NCBI GenBank assembly: GCA_946186175.1 | Contig: CAMHMG010000050.1 | Location: 1 to 15,287 of the forward strand | From: an uncultured Clostridia bacterium | GTDB lineage: Bacteria > Bacillota > Clostridia > Lachnospirales > Lachnospiraceae | Direction of reading: 5' to 3' | Length of the DNA stretch: 15,287 bases | In this document: positions 7,548 to 15,077 of the stretch, one piece after another | How positions within the stretch are numbered: the stretch's first letter is position 1 | Layout: each line of letters begins with the position of its first letter | Position numbers and translations under genes: made by a program | The notes under the pieces: model-generated | The model's database searches: none | Seen by the model: the letters and a program-made list of their open reading frames with translations, nothing else | Told to the model about the DNA's origin: nothing

Positions 7548-8267
7548 TTGGACAATGTTGTTATAGAAGTCAAAGATTTATATAAGATATTTCGGGTTGG
7601 CTCTTCTAAAGTTCATGCATTAAACGGAGTTGATTTCAAGGTTTATGAAGGAGAGTTCTGTGCTATAGTCGGTACATCAGGTTCGGGTAAGTCAACTCTC
7701 CTTAATATGCTTGCTGGATTGGAGAAACCGACGAAAGGGGAAGTCATAATTGACGGTCATCATATTGAAAAGATGAAAGAAAACAAACTTGTTAAGTTCA
7801 GAAGAGAGAATGTCGGATTCATTTTTCAATCATTTAATCTCTTAGGAACCTTGAATGCTTTAGAAAATGTTGCCCTTCCATTATCATTTCGAGGAGTACC
7901 TAAGGAGGTTCGGCTTAAAAGGGCTATTAAGATGCTTAAGCTGGTCGGTCTTAAGGAACATGCTATGCATAAGCCCAGTCAGATGTCAGGTGGTCAGCAG
8001 CAGCGTGTGGGTATGGCGAGAGCACTTGTGGTTAATCCAAAGATAATGTTTGCGGATGAGCCTACAGGTAATCTGGATTCTAAGACATCAAAAGAAATGA
8101 TGAATCTTATGAGGCAGGTTGTTAATGAACATCATAAGACGCTTGTGATGGTAACGCATGATGACAGTCTTGCTGCTATTGCGGATAGAGTAATCCGAAT
8201 AGTTGACGGAAAGATTGTTAATATAGAGGATAGACGCACAAAGGTTATGGAGGAATCAGAAACATGA
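7548..8267 (+). CDS. ABC transporter ATP-binding protein, LolD/MacB family
   Basis: A 239-residue cytoplasmic ATPase that powers the FtsX-type permease encoded two genes downstream. All core motifs are present: Walker A GTSGSGKST (42-50), Q-loop FIFQSFNLLGTLNALENVALPL, signature SGGQQQR (147-153), Walker B IMFADEPTGNLD with D170/E171, and the H-loop VTHD. The FNLL..L.ALENV..PL and DEPTGNLDS wording is typical of the MacB/LolD/FtsE subgroup, which drives mechanotransmission rather than classical substrate passage. The start is TTG at 7548, placed 7 bases after GAGAGGAA; an ATG in this frame is absent nearby. Its stop overlaps the next start as ATGA, so the two are translationally coupled. Confidence 0.94.
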   Translation: MDNVVIEVKDLYKIFRVGSSKVHALNGVDFKVYEGEFCAIVGTSGSGKSTLLNMLAGLEKPTKGEVIIDGHHIEKMKENKLVKFRRENVGFIFQSFNLLGTLNALENVALPLSFRGVPKEVRLKRAIKMLKLVGLKEHAMHKPSQMSGGQQQRVGMARALVVNPKIMFADEPTGNLDSKTSKEMMNLMRQVVNEHHKTLVMVTHDDSLAAIADRVIRIVDGKIVNIEDRRTKVMEESET

Positions 8268-10153
8268 AGGAAAAGAGAACCATTAATAAAAATCGGATTA
8301 GGAGAGTTAAGATAGCACTGCCTGTGTTAATTGTGGCTATTTGCATGCTGATTAATATATCGGGTTCTGTTATATATGTTAATGCAATGGATGTCAACAC
8401 AGTGGATATCAATGCAATGGGTGTTAACGGAGACAGTACTGCGGCTAATAGTGCAAATAATAATATAGTTAATAATGCAGGAACCGGTAATAATATTGAT
8501 CCTAATGGAACACTTGGTAAGAATTCCGACGTTGGTGTAGAGGTGACTGAATCAATCAAGGGTGTTGCCGGCAAGGATCTGAAGGTATCATTTAAACTGG
8601 TTTCAGGTAAGCCGGACACTATCAAACTTAAGAGTGTATATCCTGTTATTGATACAACATTTCCATTTGAGACAAGCGGAGATGCATATAAGATTGAATA
8701 TGCGGGTGATGATGTTAACAAGCAGGCGGCCTTAGATGCTGAATACACCTTGAAGGTACGTTCTGACCTTGAGGATGGATATCAGAGTGTTCGTTTTATT
8801 GGTGAATATACCAAGATTGCAGCAGATGGTTCATCATCTGATTTCTATGTAATTAAGACCATCAATATATATTTTTCAGCGACAGAGCCGACAACGGCTA
8901 CAACACAGTCCTCAACCTCTAAGAAAAGCAGCAGTAGTAAGAAGGAAACGACTACTACCGAGAGCGATGATGACGATGATGATGATACGGGAAGCAGCAG
9001 TAGCAGCTCATATTCCGGATACAGTGGCAGCAGCTCATCCTCATCTTCATCTGATGATGATGAGTCAACACCACCTAAGCTTATAATTGAAGGGTTTGAT
9101 ACAGATCCGGAGAAGGTTATGGCCGGAAGCAGTTTCAAGATGAAGATACATGTTAAGAACTCTTCTGACAAGACTAATGTATGTAACGGAAAGTTTTTGA
9201 TCGGTGACGAATCGGGTAATTTCCTTCCGGTATCAGGATCTAATGCAGTTTTTGTAGATAAGATTGAAGCCGGCAAAACAGGTGATTTAGAGATAGAGCT
9301 TAAGACAACGGCTGACCTTCCTCAGAAAAATTATCGTCTTATGATCAAGGGCGATTTTGATGACGGTAAGGGCAATAATTTCAGTGCAAGTGAAAGCGTA
9401 TATCTTACCGTATATCAGGAAGTTAAGATGAATGTTACTGATGTGACCTTAACTCCTGAGTCAATAGGAATCGGTTCTTCCGGAAGTCTTGTGTTTACCA
9501 TTAATAACCAGGGTAGTGCAGGTGTATATAATATAAGTGTTTCCACTGCTGACGAGGCGGTTGCGGCGGTAGAAAGCTATGTTGGAAACATTGCGGCTAA
9601 TTCTTCGGCATATGCAACCTTAGAAGTTACAGGTAAGCAGGATAATTCAGATAAGGGAACGATTAAGGTTAAGATCAACTATGAGGACTCGGAAGGCAAT
9701 AAGGGTGAACTTGAGCAGGATGTTCCGTGTCTCGTAGGTGTTGATGCAGCAGGCTATGATGATTATGAAGATTATGAAGAATTTGAGGATGATGAAGATG
9801 AAGAAATACCCTGGTGGGTATGGCTTATTATTGGATTGGTTGCGGCTGCTATTATAATTGTTGTTATTGTCATAGTCGTTAAGAAGAGAAAAGCAAAGCT
9901 TCAGAAGCTTATGGAAGAAGAGGATGAAGCAGAGCTTTTTGGTGATGAAAATTCTGAAGCAGACAAGGTTTCCGAAAATGTTGACAAGAGTGGAGAAGAA
10001 GACGAATCAGGAGATAATAATGGTGATGTTTCCTCTGAGAATGGTGAAAAACCGGATGATGAAGACACAGAAGTGATCCCTGAAGAGGAAACAGAAGTGA
10101 TTGACGATGAGGATATTCCTACTGTTAATTTAAATGATTATACAAGAGGTTGA
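8264..10153 (+). CDS. Secreted, membrane-anchored protein with Ig-like (CARDB/NEW3-like) domains, adaptor candidate of the ABC system
   Basis: A 629-residue protein of no family I can name with certainty. It has a basic N-terminus and hydrophobic segment (17-38) with a plausible signal-peptidase site after VNA (41). An Asn-rich stretch (43-85) is followed by a first beta-rich domain (about 87-205). A Thr/Ser/Asp low-complexity linker (208-268) contains a run of seven aspartates and several serine runs. Two more beta domains (about 269-390 and 391-500) contain phrases such as IHVKNSS and LVFTINNQGSAGVYNI, typical of CARDB/NEW3 or COG1361 Ig-like folds. A C-terminal membrane span (515-540, starting IPWWVWLIIG) precedes a very acidic cytoplasmic tail (541-629). 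It sits between ATPase and permease, overlapping the former by 4 bases and ending 7 bases before the latter. By position it is a periplasm-like or cell-wall-side partner of the permease; that role is inferred. Confidence 0.75.
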   Translation: MKEKRTINKNRIRRVKIALPVLIVAICMLINISGSVIYVNAMDVNTVDINAMGVNGDSTAANSANNNIVNNAGTGNNIDPNGTLGKNSDVGVEVTESIKGVAGKDLKVSFKLVSGKPDTIKLKSVYPVIDTTFPFETSGDAYKIEYAGDDVNKQAALDAEYTLKVRSDLEDGYQSVRFIGEYTKIAADGSSSDFYVIKTINIYFSATEPTTATTQSSTSKKSSSSKKETTTTESDDDDDDDTGSSSSSSYSGYSGSSSSSSSSDDDESTPPKLIIEGFDTDPEKVMAGSSFKMKIHVKNSSDKTNVCNGKFLIGDESGNFLPVSGSNAVFVDKIEAGKTGDLEIELKTTADLPQKNYRLMIKGDFDDGKGNNFSASESVYLTVYQEVKMNVTDVTLTPESIGIGSSGSLVFTINNQGSAGVYNISVSTADEAVAAVESYVGNIAANSSAYATLEVTGKQDNSDKGTIKVKINYEDSEGNKGELEQDVPCLVGVDAAGYDDYEDYEEFEDDEDEEIPWWVWLIIGLVAAAIIIVVIVIVVKKRKAKLQKLMEEEDEAELFGDENSEADKVSENVDKSGEEDESGDNNGDVSSENGEKPDDEDTEVIPEEETEVIDDEDIPTVNLNDYTRG

Positions 10154-10160
10154 GTAATAG

Positions 10161-11741
10161 ATGAGATTAGCTGATATTTTAGGTATGAGCCTGTCAAATC
10201 TGTGGAGACGTAAGATACGATCATTTTTGACGGTACTAGGTGTAATAATCGGTACAGCATCGATAGTTGTAATGCTTTCTTTGGGATTAGGTCTTAAGCA
10301 GGCAACAATGGCTGAGGTCAACTCTGCAGGTGGTCTGACAGAGATATTTGTCACATCTGAAGCAGATTACGGCGAGGGTGAATTGTTGTTAGATGACAGC
10401 ACGATAGATAAGATGATGGAGATAGACAATGTCAAAAGTATTGAACCGCAGCTCAATTTTACCTTGTCAATGCTTGCCGGGAAGTATGAATCAGAAGATG
10501 TAAGTATTATCGGAGTGACACAAAACTATCTTAAAGATATTGAATTAGAGGCAGGAAAGCTTCCGGAATCAAAATCTGATGGAGATCTCACACTGCTTTT
10601 CGGTAATCAGGTACTTAAGGAATTTTACGAGTCTGCCACAGGTGTATATCCCTATTATGAGAAGGATGAGGTTCCTAAGGTTGATTTGTTAAGGACTACA
10701 ATTTTTGGTGGTATCAGTAAGGAAGATTATGAATCTGACAGTGATTCGGACAGCTCAGATACTACTACGGTTAAGAATGATGTTGATCCGATTTTTTCCG
10801 AAGATAGTGACGATTTTGAGAGTGAATTTTCAGGCGGAGATGATTTTGGCTCATCTGATGATAATAGTCAATCATCTGATGATAATGAAACGACATCTGG
10901 TCAGACTACAGATTCTGAGAATGATCCGCTTGACAACTTGGGCAATTTATCAGATGACTCTTATACTAATACAAGTGTTTCTATCTTTACTTCTGATATG
11001 AAGAGAGTACCGATTAAGGTATCCGGAATCACAGTCGGATCAGAATCGGATTATTCGGATTTTTCATATAATTGTTATGCAGATATGGATAATCTCAAAG
11101 CATTTATCAAGAAGAATTACGGATTAAATGATGTTGTTCCGGAACAGCCGGTTGATAAGAACGGAAAACCATATAAAGATTTGAAGTATTCTCAGCTGGT
11201 AGTTAATGTAGATGGCTCTGAAAATGTTGAAGAAGTGTTGCAGACTATTAACGATATGGGATATCGTGGAGATGCTAATAAGGAATGGATTGAAGAGACA
11301 GAAAAACAATTTATGATCATTGAAGCAGGACTTGGTGGAATAGGTGCTGTTGCAATGCTGGTTGCGGCTATCAGTATTGCCAATACCATGACGATGTCTA
11401 TATATGAGCGTACTAAGGAAATAGGTGTTATGAAGGTGCTTGGATGCAGTCTTGGTAATATCAGATCAATGTTCTTATCAGAAGCAGCATTTATTGGTTT
11501 CATTGGAGGAATAGCCGGAATTGTATTAAGTTTTATATTATCAATAGCTGTGAATCAGTTTATTGCTCCAACTATTATGGAAGATAATGGCTTTGATGCC
11601 AGCTTGAAAATTTCCGTAATACCACCTTGGTTAATATTGGCGGCAATAGGTTTTTCAACGATAATCGGAATGCTTGCAGGATTCTTCCCGGCGCAGAGAG
11701 CGACTAAGTTAAGTCCTCTTGCAGCTATCCGTAATGAATAG
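10161..11741 (+). CDS. ABC transporter permease, MacB/FtsX family
   Basis: A 526-residue membrane protein with the MacB layout. TM1 (about 22-45, FLTVLGVIIGTASIVVML) is followed by a large extracellular domain (46-390). Three C-terminal spans follow at about 393-415, 438-465 and 489-512, with the cytoplasmic coupling stretch SIYERTKEIGVMKVLGCS between the second and third. The C-terminal FFPAQRATKLSPLAAIRNE ends as in typical MacB permeases. The extracellular domain carries an insertion at about 188-270 that is almost entirely Asp, Ser, Glu, Thr and Asn, echoing the linkers of the preceding protein. AGAGG lies 12 bases before the ATG, inside the end of the upstream gene. Together with the ATPase it should form a mechanotransmission-type ABC complex; substrates of such systems in Gram-positives include antimicrobial peptides, lipids or cell-wall hydrolase control. 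Confidence 0.9.
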   Translation: MRLADILGMSLSNLWRRKIRSFLTVLGVIIGTASIVVMLSLGLGLKQATMAEVNSAGGLTEIFVTSEADYGEGELLLDDSTIDKMMEIDNVKSIEPQLNFTLSMLAGKYESEDVSIIGVTQNYLKDIELEAGKLPESKSDGDLTLLFGNQVLKEFYESATGVYPYYEKDEVPKVDLLRTTIFGGISKEDYESDSDSDSSDTTTVKNDVDPIFSEDSDDFESEFSGGDDFGSSDDNSQSSDDNETTSGQTTDSENDPLDNLGNLSDDSYTNTSVSIFTSDMKRVPIKVSGITVGSESDYSDFSYNCYADMDNLKAFIKKNYGLNDVVPEQPVDKNGKPYKDLKYSQLVVNVDGSENVEEVLQTINDMGYRGDANKEWIEETEKQFMIIEAGLGGIGAVAMLVAAISIANTMTMSIYERTKEIGVMKVLGCSLGNIRSMFLSEAAFIGFIGGIAGIVLSFILSIAVNQFIAPTIMEDNGFDASLKISVIPPWLILAAIGFSTIIGMLAGFFPAQRATKLSPLAAIRNE

Positions 11742-11753
11742 TTTTGATAATGC

Positions 11754-11805
11754 AAAGGCAATTGAGAAACGATAGTTGATAAAGCGTTTCTTAATTGCCT
11801 TTTTT
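11754..11805 (+). terminator. Intrinsic terminator of the ABC operon
   Basis: AGGCAATTGAGAAACG pairs with CGTTTCTTAATTGCCT (about 16 bp with one G.T) around a 13-base loop and is followed by TTTTT. It begins 12 bases after the permease stop. The A-run before the stem would give a T-run on the other strand too, so it may stop transcription from both sides. Confidence 0.9.
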
Positions 11806-11834
11806 GGCTGTTAGAAGTTCAAGACTCGCGGAGC

Positions 11835-11874
11835 GTTTAACTCAGTCGGAGCTTGAACTCCGACTGAGTTAAAC
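11835..11874 (-). terminator. Perfect 17-bp hairpin at the 3' end of the minus-strand gene
   Basis: GTTTAACTCAGTCGGAG (11835-11851) and CTCCGACTGAGTTAAAC (11858-11874) pair perfectly around a 6-base loop. The minus-strand gene's stop codon (11869-11871) lies within the stem. On the minus strand no T-run follows; on the plus strand AGCTTTTCTT follows. It may act as a 3' stability structure for the minus-strand mRNA, with termination completed at the AT-rich stem of the neighbouring terminator. Confidence 0.65.
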
Positions 11875-12996
11875 AGCTTTTCTTGAAGCAAAATCAATCT
11901 GCTGTACAAGTCCTGCAGCTCCGGTTGATTCATGTAAGAAAAAGCCTGATTGTCTGACAACCGCCTGTGTGTCGTTTGATTCAAGAGATTTGTGAGAAAA
12001 TTCGGTATTTGCCGCTCCTAAGTATATGGCTCCTATATCGGAATATTTAAGACCGGTCAATATATCATTTCCTGTAGCATCTTTACGCCATACCTTGAGG
12101 CTGTCATATATGGAATCATTTTCATCGATCCAGCCATTGCCATCCTCATCAAATTCTGCTAGCTCAGCAAAACCGTTCCCTGTTGTTGCACCGAATAATT
12201 CTTTGCCGTTGTCTATAGTACCGTTACCGTCACGATCAAGTGCTAAGAATGCATTGCCTGCAGCGAGCTGTGAAATCTCTTCTTCTTTTCCGTCACCATC
12301 AAGATCGAAAAACCATTTCTGGTCACTTATCGTTTCGGGTGCATCATCGAGATTGAACACTAGAGGATCCGTGAGCATAAAAGGAAGACCTTCCGTTATT
12401 GTTGAAACAGATTCTGTAAATGATCTGCCCATTGCAAGCGACATATTGAAATCAATAGTTCTTCCATCTGACGTGGTCACTTTTCCGACTGTGTTGAATG
12501 TCGTATATTCGGTCTCTGATACTGTGATCGTATCCTCCTGTCTGGTCCATAAAGTACCTGGTTGACCTATTCGTGTTGTAAGGTCTAAGTCTGAACTGTT
12601 TTCGGTTGAATAGTTGTGGCTACCGATCCCCAAAAGCTGCTGTTTGATTCTCTCCATGAATTCCTCGATCCGTTTGATAAGTTGGTCGTGGAAATCCTGA
12701 ATTGAATTTCTGACACTTACTATACCGGTCGGTCCCATATAAAAGCTTGAATATAGGTCCGAACCCAGATATTCCGGTTCTTCATCGGTAGTCTGGAAAG
12801 TATCATAACTTTCGCTGTCGTTAGAGCTGCGATTTCCTGTAGAGCTTTGGAACTTCATATAGTTATAAGCGAAGCTTCCATAGGAAACTGTTGCCGATTC
12901 CTTCGGCACTGAGTAAGACATCTTCCTTGATGCCTGTGTAGTGTTTGCGTGGAACCTTCCGGAATCCACGGAAACGATGCTTGTGTCGATTTTCAT
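11869..12996 (-). CDS. Calcium-loop (EF-hand/RTX-associated) repeat protein without signal peptide
   Basis: A 375-residue protein from the ATG at 12996; an in-frame GTG at 13005 would add three residues. I chose the ATG because GGGTGAG lies 4 bases before it. There is no N-terminal hydrophobic segment and none elsewhere, so it is neither membrane-bound nor exported by a classical signal peptide. Residues 1-95 are Ser/Thr/Tyr-rich and probably unstructured; an amphipathic helix follows (about 98-125). The C-terminal half has three loops: DLDGDG (231-236), DRDGNGTID (254-262) and DEDGNGWID (283-291). The last two fit the EF-hand pattern DxDxNGxID. The framework LALDRDGNG..DNGKELFG, then FAELAEFDEDGNGWID..D..Y..LKVW, is the same as in calcium-binding regions associated with RTX-type proteins. 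It is likely a Ca2+-folded protein; its role and export route are unknown. It converges on the ABC operon and is divergent from tgt. Confidence 0.75.
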   Translation of the reverse strand: MKIDTSIVSVDSGRFHANTTQASRKMSYSVPKESATVSYGSFAYNYMKFQSSTGNRSSNDSESYDTFQTTDEEPEYLGSDLYSSFYMGPTGIVSVRNSIQDFHDQLIKRIEEFMERIKQQLLGIGSHNYSTENSSDLDLTTRIGQPGTLWTRQEDTITVSETEYTTFNTVGKVTTSDGRTIDFNMSLAMGRSFTESVSTITEGLPFMLTDPLVFNLDDAPETISDQKWFFDLDGDGKEEEISQLAAGNAFLALDRDGNGTIDNGKELFGATTGNGFAELAEFDEDGNGWIDENDSIYDSLKVWRKDATGNDILTGLKYSDIGAIYLGAANTEFSHKSLESNDTQAVVRQSGFFLHESTGAAGLVQQIDFASRKAV

Positions 12997-13066
12997 ACGT
13001 CTCACCCATCCTTTCGATTGTAGATTCCAGTCTAACCTGATATATATTTCGGAATAAATGGGGAAA

Positions 13067-13336
13067 ATGTAAAGAACATTTTGGAAAATATTGCTGCGAA
13101 ACTCAGGTTTGTTATTTCTATAGTTGTGAACATTGTATAATTCAAATGCAGACGCGTTCTCACTCCGTTGTTAGCGTAGCGGTACTAATGCACCATAATA
13201 CGGTGCATAAGTACCGACGCTCACAAAGGGTCTGCATATTGAAACTATACAATGTTCACAACTAAATATACATTTTAGAGAGTTTCGCAAATTAAATAAT
13301 GTGAATATCAGGTAAAGTGAAAATTGTTCTTTACAT
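13067..13336. repeat. Outer inverted repeats framing the divergent intergenic region
   Basis: ATGTAAAGAACA (13067-13078) is matched perfectly by TGTTCTTTACAT (13325-13336). Inside them TGCGAAACTC (about 13095-13104) matches GAGTTTCGCA (about 13280-13289). These flank the 144-bp palindrome at 13121-13264, so about 270 bases form one nested, partly degenerate inverted repeat. The right outer arm contains the -35 box of the tgt promoter. The region from 12997 to 13422 holds no gene that I can support. Confidence 0.7.
13121..13264. repeat. 144-bp imperfect palindrome (MITE-like element or large hairpin)
   Basis: The ends are a perfect 19-bp inverted repeat (13121-13139 against 13246-13264; left arm starts TAGTTGTGAACATTG). 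Pairing continues inward through TTCAA-ATGCAGAC/GTCTGCATATTGAA with a one-base bulge, then CCGTTGTTAGCG/CGCTCACAAAGG with mismatches. It ends in CGGTACTAATGCACC/GGTGCATAAGTACCG around a short ATAATA loop. The left arm carries an extra 11 bases (about 13154-13164). No transposase or clear target-site duplication is visible. Confidence 0.75.
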
Positions 13337-13358
13337 GAATAGGGAAAACAAGTATAAT
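13330..13358 (+). promoter_or_regulatory. Promoter of tgt-yajC
   Basis: -35 TTTACA (13330-13335), 17-base spacer, -10 TATAAT (13353-13358), about 65 bases before the tgt start. The -35 box lies in the right outer inverted repeat. The mirror TTTACA on the minus strand (13069-13074) lies upstream of the calcium-loop gene, but there the -10 at standard spacing is poor. Confidence 0.8.
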
Positions 13359-13422
13359 GTGCAAGGTGCAAAAAAGGAAATGCGGGCAAGGTATATACCG
13401 CAGATTATGAGGATTATGCTAT

Positions 13423-14556
13423 ATGTATAAGGTTATTAAAACAGATGGAAATGCAAAGCGCGCAGTTTTTGAAACGGTACATGGAACTGTTCAGACACCG
13501 GTATTTATGAATGTCGGAACGGTCGCTGCGATCAAGGGTGCTGTTGCCACAACTGATCTTAAAGAAATCGGTACTCAGATAGAGTTATCTAATACATATC
13601 ACCTTCATGTAAGACCCGGAGATCACATAGTTAAGAAGCTCGGAGGTCTCCACAGATTTATGAACTGGGATAGACCTATTCTGACAGATTCCGGAGGATT
13701 TCAAGTGTTTTCTCTGGCAGGTCTTAGAAAGATCAAAGAGGAAGGTGTAACATTTAATTCCCATATAGATGGAAGAAAGATATTCATGGGACCCGAGGAG
13801 AGTATGCAGATTCAGTCGAATCTTGCATCTACGATAGCCATGGCATTTGATGAATGTCCGTCAAGCACGGCGGAACGCAGTTATATAGAAGCATCGGTAG
13901 ACAGAACCACAAGATGGCTTCATCGCTGTAAGACGGAGATGGCAAGACTTAATTCATTAGAGGATACCATCAATAAGAGTCAGATGTTATTTGGAATCAA
14001 CCAGGGAGCCATTTTCCCTGATATAAGAATAAGGCATGCGAAAGAAATATCTGAGCTTGACCTTGACGGTTATGCGATCGGAGGACTTGCGGTTGGCGAA
14101 TCTCATGAAGAGATGTATCATATCATAGAAGAGACTGTTCCTCATCTGCCAAAGGATAAACCGACATATCTCATGGGGGTCGGTACTCCGGCTAATATAA
14201 TCGAGGCGGTGGACAGAGGAGTCGATTTCTTTGACTGTGTATATCCTAGCCGTAACGGAAGGCATGGACATGTATATACCAATCATGGAAAACTCAATCT
14301 ATTCAATGCAAAATATGAATTAGACGAAAGACCGATTTCGGAGGAATGTAATTGTCCTACATGTCGTTCATATTCAAGAGCATATATCAGACATTTGTTA
14401 AAGGCAAAAGAAATGCTTGGAATGAGACTTTGTGTCTTGCATAATTTGCATTTTTATAATAATATGATGAGTGAGATTCGAACCGCTATTGAAGAGGAGC
14501 GCTTTAAGGAGTATAAGAAGATGAGGCTTGAGGGCTTTCTTCAGGGTGAAGATTGA
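13423..14556 (+). CDS. tgt: Queuine/preQ1 tRNA-guanine transglycosylase
   Basis: Exchanges guanine-34 in the wobble position of tRNAs for Asp, Asn, His and Tyr for preQ1, the key step of queuosine modification. At 377 residues it has the normal bacterial length. D89 in LTDSGGFQVFS corresponds to the base-recognition/catalytic aspartate (D102 in Zymomonas). D271 in FFDCVYPSRNGRHG is the nucleophile (D280). The zinc site is C309, C311, C314 and H340 (CNCPTC and LHNLHF). GGLAVGE forms the substrate-specificity loop. TGAGGA lies about 9 bases before the ATG. It is transcribed from the promoter at 13330-13358 and is followed after 102 bases by yajC, a frequent neighbour in bacteria. Confidence 0.97.
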   Translation: MYKVIKTDGNAKRAVFETVHGTVQTPVFMNVGTVAAIKGAVATTDLKEIGTQIELSNTYHLHVRPGDHIVKKLGGLHRFMNWDRPILTDSGGFQVFSLAGLRKIKEEGVTFNSHIDGRKIFMGPEESMQIQSNLASTIAMAFDECPSSTAERSYIEASVDRTTRWLHRCKTEMARLNSLEDTINKSQMLFGINQGAIFPDIRIRHAKEISELDLDGYAIGGLAVGESHEEMYHIIEETVPHLPKDKPTYLMGVGTPANIIEAVDRGVDFFDCVYPSRNGRHGHVYTNHGKLNLFNAKYELDERPISEECNCPTCRSYSRAYIRHLLKAKEMLGMRLCVLHNLHFYNNMMSEIRTAIEEERFKEYKKMRLEGFLQGED

Positions 14557-14590
14557 TTAGATTATATTTTTATCTAACTAAAATTTAATA

Positions 14591-14632
14591 TAACTGTTTA
14601 AAGTGAAGTCTGAGGATGGCGCTTAACAGTTA
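14591..14632 (+). other. Stem-loop in the tgt-yajC intergenic region
   Basis: TAACTGTT (14591-14598) pairs with AACAGTTA (14625-14632) and can extend by AAG/CTT across a 2-base bulge. It ends 12 bases before the yajC ribosome binding site and has no T-run. It shares the string ATAACTGTT with the stem-loop before dapB. Confidence 0.4.
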
Positions 14633-14658
14633 ATAATAAATATAAAGGAGTTACAATT

Positions 14659-15000
14659 ATGTTATCAATGATATTGACAAGTGGTGCTAATTCACAGGCA
14701 ACAGGCGGGTCTATGATAATGACAGTAGTTATGATTGCAGCCTGGATCGGAGTTTTATATCTTATTATGATAAGACCTCAGAGGAAACAGCAGAAGGAGA
14801 TTGACGCGCTTCGCGACTCAGTTAAGCCGGGTGATAATATTATGACCACAGGCGGATTTTACGGAGTAGTTCTTGATGTAGTTGAAGATACTGTTATCGT
14901 AGAGTTTGGTAATAACAAGAACTGTCGTATTCCAATGCACAAGAATGCTATTGCTGAAGTTGAGCGCGAAGAAGAGGAAGAGAAAAACGAAGGAAAATAA
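14659..15000 (+). CDS. yajC: Preprotein translocase accessory subunit YajC
   Basis: A 113-residue protein of the YajC family, which associates with SecDF and the SecYEG translocon in the cytoplasmic membrane. A single N-terminal membrane span (about 14-33) is followed immediately by the family signature YLIMIRPQRKQQKE. A small beta-rich domain then contains MTTGGFYGVV and FGNNKNCRIPMHKNAI. A highly acidic/basic C-terminal tail completes it. AAAGGAG lies 8 bases before the ATG. It follows tgt in the same direction and is closed by the terminator at 15026-15054, so secD/secF, which often come next, are not part of this transcript. Confidence 0.94.
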   Translation: MLSMILTSGANSQATGGSMIMTVVMIAAWIGVLYLIMIRPQRKQQKEIDALRDSVKPGDNIMTTGGFYGVVLDVVEDTVIVEFGNNKNCRIPMHKNAIAEVEREEEEEKNEGK

Positions 15001-15025
15001 TCAATAAGATTTATAACAGGTGAGG

Positions 15026-15054
15026 AAGACCGGAGATGACCATCCGGTCTTTTA
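15026..15054 (+). terminator. Intrinsic terminator after yajC
   Basis: AAGACCGGA (15026-15034) pairs with TCCGGTCTT (15043-15051), a 9-bp GC-rich stem with an 8-base loop, followed by TTTACATTTT. It ends the tgt-yajC transcript. Confidence 0.88.
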
Positions 15055-15077
15055 CATTTTATAGTAACCTTTGGTGG

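Noticed and set aside
8845..9276. Long open frame antisense to the Ser/Asp-rich protein gene
   Set aside because: It is the complement of Ser, Asp and Thr codon runs, giving Leu/Ser/Val repeats. It has no ribosome binding site and lies entirely inside a well-supported gene.
12026..12565. Open frame of 179 codons antisense to the calcium-loop gene
   Set aside because: The opposite strand has the recognisable calcium-loop framework and a proper ribosome binding site. This frame is Ser/Pro-rich noise.
13021..13078. Sigma-28-like promoter (CCGAAATAT) for the minus-strand gene
   Set aside because: The -10-like part resembles a flagellar promoter, but the TAAA -35 element is missing, and a sigma-A promoter with the mirrored TTTACA is equally possible. 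Too weak to list.
13121..13264. Insertion sequence or CRISPR remnant
   Set aside because: There is no transposase frame, no regularly spaced short repeats, and no clear target-site duplication; it is one palindrome only.
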